The position numbers were made by a program, and so were the translations under genes. 5,132 nt of DNA from Acidobacteriota bacterium (GTDB lineage: Bacteria > Acidobacteriota > Terriglobia > Terriglobales > Acidobacteriaceae). A model generated the notes under the pieces. The model saw nothing but the letters and a program-made list of their open reading frames with translations, did not search any database and had not been told where the DNA came from. Within the stretch, counting starts at the first letter, position 1; each line of letters begins with the position of its first letter. Where the stretch lies: assembly GCA_021810175.1 (NCBI GenBank), contig JAJZJJ010000291.1:1-5132 (forward strand), written 5' to 3'. Below, piece by piece: positions 1 to 5,132 of this stretch.

Positions 1-1
1 C

Positions 2-271
2 GAGGAATGCGTAGCTCTGCATATGGAAATGATGGAGCTTACCGGCGCGGACTTTGCGGAGTTTCCCCAGGTGGATTTGAATAAACCGGTTGCCTACCTG
101 CTTGCCTCCGCCGTTCCGGCGGACCGCGAATTCCAGCAGGAAATTCTGCGTCTTCCATCCGACTCGGAGCGCACCGCCCGGTTGATGGAGTTTTACAATC
201 TGCTTCTACCCAAGTTGCGGCGGGGCTCTCTGGCGGGCAAATCCGCCGGGCAGAATGGCCACATCATGTAA
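2..271 (+). CDS. LON substrate-binding domain protein, C-terminal part (5' end outside window)
   Basis: The frame is open from the first complete codon in the window (base 2), so the ATG at 23 is probably internal and the gene starts upstream. About 89 residues are visible before the TAA at 269-271. The pattern of an acidic/hydrophobic helix, a short FPQVDL segment, then 'VAYLLASAVPADREFQQEIL' and an amphipathic helix ending in LLLPKL resembles the C-terminal helical half of the LON N-terminal (PUA-like plus helical) domain: 'LA..L......QQ.IL.......R...L..LL'. Stand-alone proteins of this kind are usually about 200-220 residues and lack the Lon ATPase and protease. They are thought to bind unfolded or specific protein substrates in the cytoplasm. 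The last 18 residues (Gly/Ser/Lys-rich) are a probable disordered tail. The gene lies 114 bases upstream of the AAA+ gene in the same direction, so co-transcription is possible. The family call rests on pattern recognition of a fragment; a helical region of another protein is the alternative. Confidence 0.68.
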   Translation, partial: EECVALHMEMMELTGADFAEFPQVDLNKPVAYLLASAVPADREFQQEILRLPSDSERTARLMEFYNLLLPKLRRGSLAGKSAGQNGHIM

Positions 272-372
272 GCCTCCGCTAACCATTTCCTCCCGCGCGC
301 ATCGAACTTACAAGTCCCCGAAGAATGACGGGTCGCCCGGTCCGCGCGATCTGGCCACCTTCCAGACACTCC

Positions 373-380
373 AGGAGGAG
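373..380 (+). promoter_or_regulatory. Strong Shine-Dalgarno site of the AAA+ gene
   Basis: The sequence AGGAGGAG ends five bases before the ATG at 386. It is a near-perfect anti-16S match and fixes this start. No in-frame start lies in the preceding codons back to the LON-domain stop. The rest of the 272-385 gap shows no gene, and I could not pick out a convincing promoter in it. Confidence 0.8.
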
Positions 381-385
381 TACGG

Positions 386-1912
386 ATGCCGCTAGCCAAA
401 CAGCTTCCTCGCACACTTGGTGATCTCCGCAAGAGCAGCGTTTACGGTGAAGAGCAGTTGACCGGGCGGAGCGTCAAGGACGAGATGCGCGAACATCTGA
501 TTGAGCGGCTGCGCACGAAAGAGACGCTGTTCCCCGGCATTGTCGGGTATGAAGATACCGTGGTCCCTCAACTGGTCAACGCCATCCTGTCCCGCCACAA
601 CTTCATCCTGCTCGGCCTGCGCGGTCAGGCCAAAAGCCGCATCCTGCGTTCGCTCACGTCCTTGCTCGATGAGGAGAGTCCGTACATCGCGGGTTGTGAA
701 ATTCGCGACAACCCGTATGCGCCGCTCTGCCGCCAGTGCCGCCAGCGCATTCACGAGTATGGCGACCAAACGGCAATTGCCTGGATGTCGCGGGAAGAAC
801 GATACGTCGAGAAGCTGGCAACCCCGGACGTGACTGTCGCCGATCTGATCGGAGATCTCGACCCCATCAAAGCGGCCCGCAGCGGCGAGCAGTTGTCGAG
901 CGAAATGAATATTCATTACGGCCTGCTGCCACGCGCCAACCGTGGAATTTTCGCCGTCAATGAGCTGCCGGATCTCGCCGGAAAAATTCAGGTAGCTCTC
1001 TTCAACATCATGCAGGAAGGCGATGTCCAGATTAAGGGCTACCCGGTGCGGCTTGCGCTTGACGTCGCTCTGATCTTCAGCGCCAATCCGGAGGACTACA
1101 CGGCGCGCGGAAAAATCGTCACCCCTCTCAAAGACCGCATCGGCTCGGAGATCCGTACCCATTACCCATTGACCGTGGTCGAAGGAATCGCCATCACCGC
1201 GCAGGAGGCGTGGACGGAGCGCGGCCTGTTGAAAACCGAGATTCCCGGCTATATCCGTTCCATCGTGGAGCAGATCGCCTTTTCTGCGCGGGAAGACAAG
1301 AAAATCGACCGCCGCAGCGGCGTCAGCCAGCGGCTGCCTATCACCACCATGGAACTGGTCGTCTCCAACGCCGAGCGCCGCGCGCTGCAGCACGGAGAAT
1401 CCCTCGCTGTTCCGCGTGCCGGAGATCTCTACAGCGCGCTGCCCGCGATCACCGGCAAGGTGGAGCTCGAATATGAAGGCGAGATGCGCGGATCCGAAAC
1501 GGTGGTGCGCGAACTGGTGCGCAACGCCATCGCCCAGGTTTTCGACCAGTACTTCGCCGACGTCAATACCCAGCAGATCGAACAATGGTTCAACCTGGGC
1601 GGCGCGATCAAGGTGGAGGACAATGCGTCCGCGGCCGGCATGCTCGCCGAACTGCGGCAAATTCAGGGCCTGATGGACAAATTGAAACCCCTGGGAATCG
1701 GGCCGAAGGATTCGCCGGAACGGATTGTTTCCGCGGCCGAATTCCTGCTGGAAGGTATGGTTGCGCACCGGCGGATCAGCCGCAGCGAGGAACGCGGGTT
1801 TGCCGCTATCGAAAAAATGGGGCGGCGTGCCGAACGCGGAGAACGGACATCCATGGAGCGCGAGCCGGAGCCGGACGATTTTCCGCGGCGCTCGCGTAAG
1901 GTCTACAACTAG
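386..1912 (+). CDS. MoxR-like AAA+ ATPase ('magnesium chelatase subunit I-like'), partner of the VWA protein
   Basis: This 508-residue protein is probably a cytoplasmic ATP-driven remodelling enzyme of the MoxR/ChlI branch of AAA+. Visible in order: a helical N-terminus (1-45); the 'FPGIVGYED' entry motif (49-57); a MoxR-type P-loop GLRGQAKS (77-84); a Cys cluster C104, C115, C118 with H123 nearby; a Walker B-like strand 'GIFAVNELPDL' (187-197) in which the usual Asp is N192, followed by E193; a sensor-1 strand with N234 in FSANPEDYT; a candidate arginine finger R251 in 'LKDRIGSEIR'; a candidate sensor-2 Arg R316 in 'SGVSQRLP'; and a helical lid. Residues after about 390 form an extra C-terminal helical region with a charged tail (from about 478). 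The VWA gene follows 58 bases downstream, the usual MoxR-VWA arrangement. Family knowledge: such pairs assemble or activate client proteins. From memory, mycobacterial Rv0958/Rv0959 are a comparable pair. The 'magnesium chelatase' label should not be taken literally, as no chlorophyll gene is visible. The client is unknown. Confidence 0.9.
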   Translation: MPLAKQLPRTLGDLRKSSVYGEEQLTGRSVKDEMREHLIERLRTKETLFPGIVGYEDTVVPQLVNAILSRHNFILLGLRGQAKSRILRSLTSLLDEESPYIAGCEIRDNPYAPLCRQCRQRIHEYGDQTAIAWMSREERYVEKLATPDVTVADLIGDLDPIKAARSGEQLSSEMNIHYGLLPRANRGIFAVNELPDLAGKIQVALFNIMQEGDVQIKGYPVRLALDVALIFSANPEDYTARGKIVTPLKDRIGSEIRTHYPLTVVEGIAITAQEAWTERGLLKTEIPGYIRSIVEQIAFSAREDKKIDRRSGVSQRLPITTMELVVSNAERRALQHGESLAVPRAGDLYSALPAITGKVELEYEGEMRGSETVVRELVRNAIAQVFDQYFADVNTQQIEQWFNLGGAIKVEDNASAAGMLAELRQIQGLMDKLKPLGIGPKDSPERIVSAAEFLLEGMVAHRRISRSEERGFAAIEKMGRRAERGERTSMEREPEPDDFPRRSRKVYN

Positions 1913-1957
1913 CGGATGGACCGCAAGCCGCCAAGATCATAGGGAACCGCGTGCTCC

Positions 1958-1963
1958 AGAGGG
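1958..1963 (+). promoter_or_regulatory. Shine-Dalgarno site fixing the VWA start
   Basis: AGAGGG lies seven bases upstream of the ATG at 1971. It supports that start rather than the in-frame ATG at 1725, which would overlap the AAA+ gene by 188 bases and add an N-terminus that is only an out-of-frame reading of it. The 58-base gap between the two genes shows no promoter or terminator, in keeping with one operon. Confidence 0.65.
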
Positions 1964-1970
1964 TGATTCC

Positions 1971-3212
1971 ATGAAGCGAATTCGCTACACCAAATACAGC
2001 GGCGACCTGGCTGGCGAAATAGAGTTGGAATCGCTTCTTGACGCGCTTTCGGACTATCTGCTCGATTCCGGCTTTCGCTCGCCCTTAGGTCGCTTTCAGG
2101 AATTGGAAGGCGAGCAGACCCTGGACAATCTGCGCGAAGCTCTGCGTCAGGCGCTCGAAGGTGGCGAGTTCCTGGAAGATGAGGTGCGGGAACGGATCCG
2201 TCAGATGGCGTCGGACGGGAAGATGGACAACCTGCTCGAGCAGCTCATGGAACGCATGGAGCGGGAAAACTACATTTCGGTGGAACGGCCAGACGATTCC
2301 TCCAAAATCTCCAGCGCCGGGGGACAAATCGGGCAGGCCCAGACCGCCGCCAGATTTCAGGTGACGGACAAGGGGTTGGATTTCCTCGGCTATAAGACTT
2401 TGCGAGACCTGCTGGGTTCGCTCGGCAAGTCCTCCTTTGGCCGCCACGACACCCGGGCCATGGATACCGGCGTGGAGACCAGCGGAGGGTCCCGCCGCTA
2501 TGAGTTTGGCGACACCATGAACCTGGATGCGACGGCCACGCTCAGTTCGGCGATTGCCAGGGAGGGATTGTCGCTTCCCCTGAATTTCGAATACGCGGAC
2601 CTGCATGTCCATGAAAGCGAATACCAAAGCTCCTGCGCCACGGTGGTCATGCTGGACTGCTCCCACTCCATGATCCTTTATGGCGAGGACCGCTTCACGC
2701 CCGCCAAGCGGGTGGCCATGGCCTTGTCCCACCTGGTACGCACGCAATATCCCGGCGATACGCTGTCCCTGGTCCTGTTTCATGACTCCGCGGAGGAGCT
2801 TCCGCTCTCGCAACTGGCGCGGGCCCAGGTCGGCCCCTATTACACAAACACGCGAGCTGGCCTGCAGTTGGCCCAGCGCATCCTCGCCCGCCAGCGTAAG
2901 GACATGAAACAGATCGTGATGATCACCGATGGCAAGCCGTCGGCGCTGACCCTGCCGGACGGCCGCATCTATAAGAACGCGTTCGGCCTGGATCCGCTGG
3001 TCGTCGGGGAAACCTTGCAGGAGGTGGCCCGCTGCCGCAGGTCGGCCATCATGATCAATACATTCATGCTGGCTTCCGATCCGGGTCTGGTCCAGTTTGT
3101 GCAGCGGGTGTCCGCCATGTGCCAGGGAAAAGCCTACTTCACAACCCCCGACAGACTGGGGGAATATCTCCTGATGGACTTTCTCTCCCGCAAGATGAAG
3201 ACCGTCCACTGA
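1971..3212 (+). CDS. von Willebrand factor A (VWA) domain protein, partner of the AAA+ ATPase
   Basis: The gene encodes a 413-residue cytoplasmic protein with no signal peptide or membrane segment. The N-terminal part (1-125) is mostly charged helix: residues 41-100 are rich in Glu, Arg, Leu and Met and could mediate contact with the ATPase. Residues 128-160 ('[20 protein letters not shown]' and following) resemble a small winged-helix-like or linker element. The VWA domain (about 220-400) has a complete metal-ion-dependent adhesion site: D229-x-S231-x-S233 in 'MLDCSHSM', T294 in 'NTRAGL' and D320 in 'MITDGKPS'. The divalent metal site should therefore be functional. The sequence is intact to a conventional end ('[14 protein letters not shown]'). 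Known for the family: in MoxR-VWA pairs the VWA protein acts as adaptor or substrate-recognition subunit for the AAA+ ring. It is often annotated as a ChlD-like subunit, but it lacks the ATPase half of true ChlD/BchD. The specific client is not deducible here. Confidence 0.9.
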   Translation: MKRIRYTKYSGDLAGEIELESLLDALSDYLLDSGFRSPLGRFQELEGEQTLDNLREALRQALEGGEFLEDEVRERIRQMASDGKMDNLLEQLMERMERENYISVERPDDSSKISSAGGQIGQAQTAARFQVTDKGLDFLGYKTLRDLLGSLGKSSFGRHDTRAMDTGVETSGGSRRYEFGDTMNLDATATLSSAIAREGLSLPLNFEYADLHVHESEYQSSCATVVMLDCSHSMILYGEDRFTPAKRVAMALSHLVRTQYPGDTLSLVLFHDSAEELPLSQLARAQVGPYYTNTRAGLQLAQRILARQRKDMKQIVMITDGKPSALTLPDGRIYKNAFGLDPLVVGETLQEVARCRRSAIMINTFMLASDPGLVQFVQRVSAMCQGKAYFTTPDRLGEYLLMDFLSRKMKTVH

Positions 3213-3351
3213 CGGGAGATTTGCGGCCACCCTCGCGGCGCGGCAACTCCTTTTTGATTCCATCGACAGCGCAAACTTTTTTGCAAATTCGAGCGTGATA
3301 TTTTTCGCTGGGCAACATCTAAAGGAGTAATTACGCCAGAAGGAGCGAGTG
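3213..3351 (+). promoter_or_regulatory. Intergenic region with probable promoter of the repeat-protein gene
   Basis: No gene is seen here. The first 37 bases are GC-rich; bases 3250-3335 are strikingly AT-rich compared with the surroundings, as expected for a promoter and 5' leader. Within them is an interlocked pair of inverted repeats: GCAAA (3271-3275) pairs with TTTGC (3280-3284), and TTTGCAAA (3280-3287) is itself a perfect palindrome. A second palindrome, GTAATTAC, lies at 3327-3334. No clear -35/-10 pair with 16-18 base spacing could be assigned; TGATAT at 3296-3301 is a possible -10 only. A regulator-binding site is possible but not shown. Confidence 0.4.
3340..3345 (+). promoter_or_regulatory. 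Shine-Dalgarno site favouring the ATG at 3352
   Basis: AAGGAG lies six bases before the ATG at 3352 but only three before the in-frame GTG at 3349. The ATG is therefore the better start, and the GTG would add one residue only. A second purine-rich motif, AAAGGAG at 3321-3327, has no start codon at a suitable distance and may be incidental. Confidence 0.7.
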
Positions 3352-3459
3352 ATGATTCGCCCGCGGCATGTGCATCCTAATCGATTCGCTTGGATATTGG
3401 TAATTCCAGCACTCCTCACTGGAATCTCCTTCGCAGCAACGACTCACAAAGCCCATGGC
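3352..3459 (+). other. Signal-peptide coding segment
   Basis: Residues 1-36 show a short basic start with several Arg and His, a hydrophobic run from F12 to F27 (including WILVIPALL), and two acceptable signal-peptidase I sites: S26-F-A28 before A29, and A34-H-G36 before Q37. No cysteine follows, so this is not a lipoprotein signal. Export by Sec is inferred. The feature end is drawn at the later site. Confidence 0.75.
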
Positions 3460-5067
3460 CAGTCCTCCCCCCCGGCCACTCCAAAGATGGGTACCACATG
3501 TATTTTCACCGCCGGCCCCAGAGCTGGCACCACCCAGGACTATGCCCCGACTCAGTTGCCGGTGAACACTCCGTGCAACGATGGCGCGGGCAGTACAGGC
3601 GTCATTTTGCCCATGGCCTCCACCCAGGAGTCGGGGACCATTTGTAAATTCACCTCCGGACCGAGGGCAGGCGACACGCAGGATTATTCCCCGCTGCATG
3701 CTCCGCTGAACACGGCCTGTACCGATGGTTCGGGCAGTACCGGGGTGATTGTCGCCTCCGCGCCCAAGCCAGCCCGGCCACCGGTGCCTGAAACCTCGGT
3801 AAATCAGCAGACCGGAACCGTTTGCAGTTTTAACACCGGACCCAAGGCAGGCACGACGCAGGACTATGCGCCCATGGAGGCGCCTCTGAACATGCCCTGC
3901 ACCGACGGGCAGGGAAGCAGTGGCGTGATCGTTGCAGGCAAGGCGAAGGCGAACACCGGCTCGGTCTGCAAATTCACCGCCGGTCCCAAAGCCGGTACGA
4001 CGCACGATTACGCGCCCCTGCAGGCGCCGCTGAACTCACCCTGCGACGATGGCGCCGGCAGCAGTGGAGTAATCACGGCGGCTGCTCTGGCTCCGAAAAC
4101 CGGCTCCGTCTGCAAGTTCACCGCCGGCCCGAAGTCCGGAACGAGTCATGATTACGCGCCTCTGAACGAGCCGATCGGCACACCCTGCGACGACGGTGCA
4201 GGGAGCAGCGGGACAATTGTCGCGGCGGTGAAAGTGGGCACCATCTGCAAGTTCGACGCAGGCCCGAAAGCGGGAACGACGCAGGATTACTCGCCATTGC
4301 ATGCGCCTGTCGGGACCGCGTGCTTTGACGGCGCGGGAAGCAGCGGAAAAATCATCGCCGCTCCCAAGCTCGGGTCGATCTGCAGCTTCACGTCAGGACC
4401 GAAGGCCGGAAGCACGCACGATTATGCTCCCGTCCATGCCCCGGTGAACACGCCGTGCGACGATGGGGCGGGCAGCAGCGGCGTGATCGTCGCCAGCGCT
4501 CCATCCACTCCCCCTGTGGTGATCACGCCGGCTTCGGCCACCAAAGATCCTTCTGCGCGGGGAGCTGCCAGCGCTTCGCCATCCCCCGCCGCTCCTCCTG
4601 CTTCCGCTGGAGGAGCCGTGGGCGGACCGCCATCCCAGCCGAACTCACCGCCGCCGCCTCCCGCAGCGGAGCGCGCATCTCCGGCGGCGCAGACCGGCCC
4701 GCCCGCGGAATCCGAGGCGAAAACCTCGTCCGCTGGCCCGCCTGCTCCCGAGGGCAGTGTTGGCTCGGTATGTAAACTCACTTCCGGCCCGATGGCCGGA
4801 ACCACCTACGACTTCGCTCCGATGCAGGCTGCTGTCGGGGCGCCCTGCAACTACGGATCGGAGAACACCGGCGTCATCATTGCGGGTCCTGCCAAAAAGG
4901 TCAACCGGCCTGCGCGGCCCCCCAAGCCGAACAGCGGAGGCACGGTGTGCAGCTTCACTTCCGGTCCGCTGGCCTACACCACCCAGGACTTCGCTCCCAA
5001 GCGGGCTCCTTTGGGTTCGCCATGCACCGATGGCAATGGGAGCAAGGGCGTGATTGTCGAGCACTGA
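3352..5067 (+). CDS. Exported nine-repeat protein with two cysteines per 41-residue module; family not recognised
   Basis: A 571-residue protein with a likely Sec signal peptide: basic n-region (R3, R5, R11), hydrophobic core 12-27, possible cleavage after A28 or G36. The mature part has nine modules of exactly 41 residues: 47-87, 95-135, 155-195, 203-243, 251-291, 296-336, 341-381, 471-511 and 530-570. The shared pattern starts G[TS]-x-C-x-[FL], continues GP-x-[AS] and D-[YF]-[AS]-P, then has a second Cys exactly 25 positions after the first, usually followed by a DG-x-GS-x-G turn and a hydrophobic end (GVIVA type). All 18 cysteines of the protein are at these two positions, so one disulfide per module in an oxidising compartment is the natural inference. 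There is no lipobox, C-terminal membrane segment or sorting motif, so periplasmic or secreted location is likely. Role unknown: an extracellular binding, adhesive or matrix protein is plausible, but no catalytic motif is visible. It appears to be a separate transcription unit from the AAA+/VWA pair. The reading frame is intact throughout. Confidence 0.88.
   Translation: MIRPRHVHPNRFAWILVIPALLTGISFAATTHKAHGQSSPPATPKMGTTCIFTAGPRAGTTQDYAPTQLPVNTPCNDGAGSTGVILPMASTQESGTICKFTSGPRAGDTQDYSPLHAPLNTACTDGSGSTGVIVASAPKPARPPVPETSVNQQTGTVCSFNTGPKAGTTQDYAPMEAPLNMPCTDGQGSSGVIVAGKAKANTGSVCKFTAGPKAGTTHDYAPLQAPLNSPCDDGAGSSGVITAAALAPKTGSVCKFTAGPKSGTSHDYAPLNEPIGTPCDDGAGSSGTIVAAVKVGTICKFDAGPKAGTTQDYSPLHAPVGTACFDGAGSSGKIIAAPKLGSICSFTSGPKAGSTHDYAPVHAPVNTPCDDGAGSSGVIVASAPSTPPVVITPASATKDPSARGAASASPSPAAPPASAGGAVGGPPSQPNSPPPPPAAERASPAAQTGPPAESEAKTSSAGPPAPEGSVGSVCKLTSGPMAGTTYDFAPMQAAVGAPCNYGSENTGVIIAGPAKKVNRPARPPKPNSGGTVCSFTSGPLAYTTQDFAPKRAPLGSPCTDGNGSKGVIVEH
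3490..4494 (+). repeat. Repeat block A: seven coding modules of 123 bp
   Basis: Modules lie at 3490-3612, 3634-3756, 3814-3936, 3958-4080, 4102-4224, 4237-4359 and 4372-4494. Each is exactly 41 codons, with Cys codons at module positions 4 and 29. Intervening linkers are 4-19 residues. Pairs I compared by eye share about 28-32 of 41 residues; the protein pattern is kept although many codons differ, which points to old duplications under selection rather than recent slippage. Residues nearly constant in this block are C4, GP at 9-10, D17, Y18, P20, C29, DG at 31-32, GS at 34-35 and G37. Confidence 0.9.
4495..4761 (+). other. Pro/Ala/Ser-rich linker coding segment
   Basis: Residues 382-470 are dominated by Pro, Ala, Ser and Gly, including five consecutive prolines (433-437), with no cysteine and no aromatic residue. 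It separates seven modules from the last two and is probably a disordered, extended spacer. Such linkers in exported proteins often span cell-wall or matrix space; that role here is inference. Confidence 0.8.
4762..5061 (+). repeat. Repeat block B: two divergent modules
   Basis: Modules at 4762-4884 (residues 471-511) and 4939-5061 (residues 530-570) keep the 41-residue length and both Cys positions but differ from block A. Tyr18 is Phe in both. The first has NYGSEN in place of the usual DDGAGS turn. The second has Tyr in place of the conserved Gly at module position 13. They are separated by an 18-residue basic, Pro-rich linker and may have a different binding preference or be older copies. 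Confidence 0.88.
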
Positions 5068-5103
5068 CCCACACGACCTCCCTGGATTGCAAGGCATCGC
5101 TTT

Positions 5104-5131
5104 TGAGGTTCCCGGTTCGCCGGGAACCTCA
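5104..5131 (+). terminator. Strong hairpin, likely rho-independent terminator of the repeat-protein gene
   Basis: The arms GAGGTTCCCGG (5105-5115) and CCGGGAACCTC (5120-5130) are perfect complements around a TTCG loop, and T5104-A5131 extends the stem to 12 pairs. It starts 37 bases after the stop codon. The window ends one base after the stem, so the expected T-tract cannot be seen. On the minus strand the bases following the stem are AAAA, which argues against a minus-strand terminator. Confidence 0.62.
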
Positions 5132-5132
5132 G

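Noticed and set aside
329..339. Small hairpin CGGG-TCG-CCCG between the LON-domain and AAA+ genes
   Set aside because: Four pairs with a three-base loop and no T-tract is not a credible terminator.
392..1768. Long minus-strand open frame (458 codons)
   Set aside because: It lies wholly antisense to the AAA+ gene, which has clear family motifs. The minus-strand translation shows no recognisable domain, and such frames are expected opposite GC-rich genes.
1725..1970. Upstream extension of the VWA reading frame to the ATG at 1725
   Set aside because: It would overlap the AAA+ gene in another frame, has no good Shine-Dalgarno site, and family members start with a short MKRIRYT-like N-terminus as at 1971.
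386..3212. True magnesium chelatase (BchI/BchD) for chlorophyll synthesis
   Set aside because: The VWA protein lacks the ATPase-like half of BchD, no BchH or other pigment gene is visible, and the AAA+ protein has subfamily features (NE Walker B, Cys cluster) unlike BchI.
3221..3255. Possible terminator after the VWA gene (TTGC..GCAA arms followed by a T-run at 3251-3255)
   Set aside because: Only four outer pairs match; inner pairing needs bulges, and the T-run begins five bases after the stem. Too weak to call.
2085..3419. Long minus-strand open frame (444 codons)
   Set aside because: It is antisense to the VWA gene and crosses the intergenic region into the repeat-protein gene. No motif supports it.
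3331..4005. Minus-strand open frame opposite the repeat gene, with its own repetitive protein pattern
   Set aside because: The repetition is only the antisense image of the coding modules on the + strand. The + frame has a signal peptide, a Shine-Dalgarno site and conserved cysteines.
3490..5061. CRISPR-like or tandem DNA repeat array
   Set aside because: Units are 123 bp, in frame, coding and diverged at the codon level, with variable linkers. This is a protein-module repeat, not a CRISPR array or slippage tract.

Overview
The window is GC-rich, gene-dense bacterial DNA with every supported gene on the + strand. The gene set (a LON-substrate-binding-domain protein, a MoxR-like AAA+ ATPase, a von Willebrand factor A protein, and a secreted Cys-containing repeat protein) together with the base composition fits a soil-type Gram-negative such as an acidobacterium. 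This taxonomic guess is inference from composition and gene order recalled from memory; nothing in the window proves it.

Layout. Bases 2-271 are the 3' end of a LON-domain gene whose start lies upstream of the window. A 114-base gap follows, then a complete MoxR-like AAA+ ATPase gene (386-1912, 508 aa). After a 58-base gap comes a complete VWA-domain gene (1971-3212, 413 aa). A 139-base non-coding stretch with an AT-rich core (about 3250-3335) probably carries the promoter for the last gene. That gene (3352-5067, 571 aa) encodes an exported protein built from nine copies of one 41-residue module, each with two cysteines, split 7+2 by a Pro/Ala/Ser linker. A strong hairpin at 5104-5131 is the likely terminator; the window ends just after its stem.

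How the genes work together. The AAA+ and VWA genes form a classic MoxR-VWA pair: a hexameric ATPase and a metal-binding adaptor acting on an unknown client. They are often annotated as 'magnesium chelatase' subunits I and D, but nothing here points to chlorophyll synthesis. The LON-domain protein may be co-transcribed and, if so, would fit a protein quality-control theme. The repeat protein looks like a separate transcription unit. It is the least explained element of the window: all 18 of its cysteines fall at the same two module positions, there are no insertions or deletions between copies, and I recognise no named family for it.

No RNA genes, insertion sequences, CRISPR arrays, attachment sites or origins were seen. 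The long minus-strand open frames are antisense shadows of the real genes.
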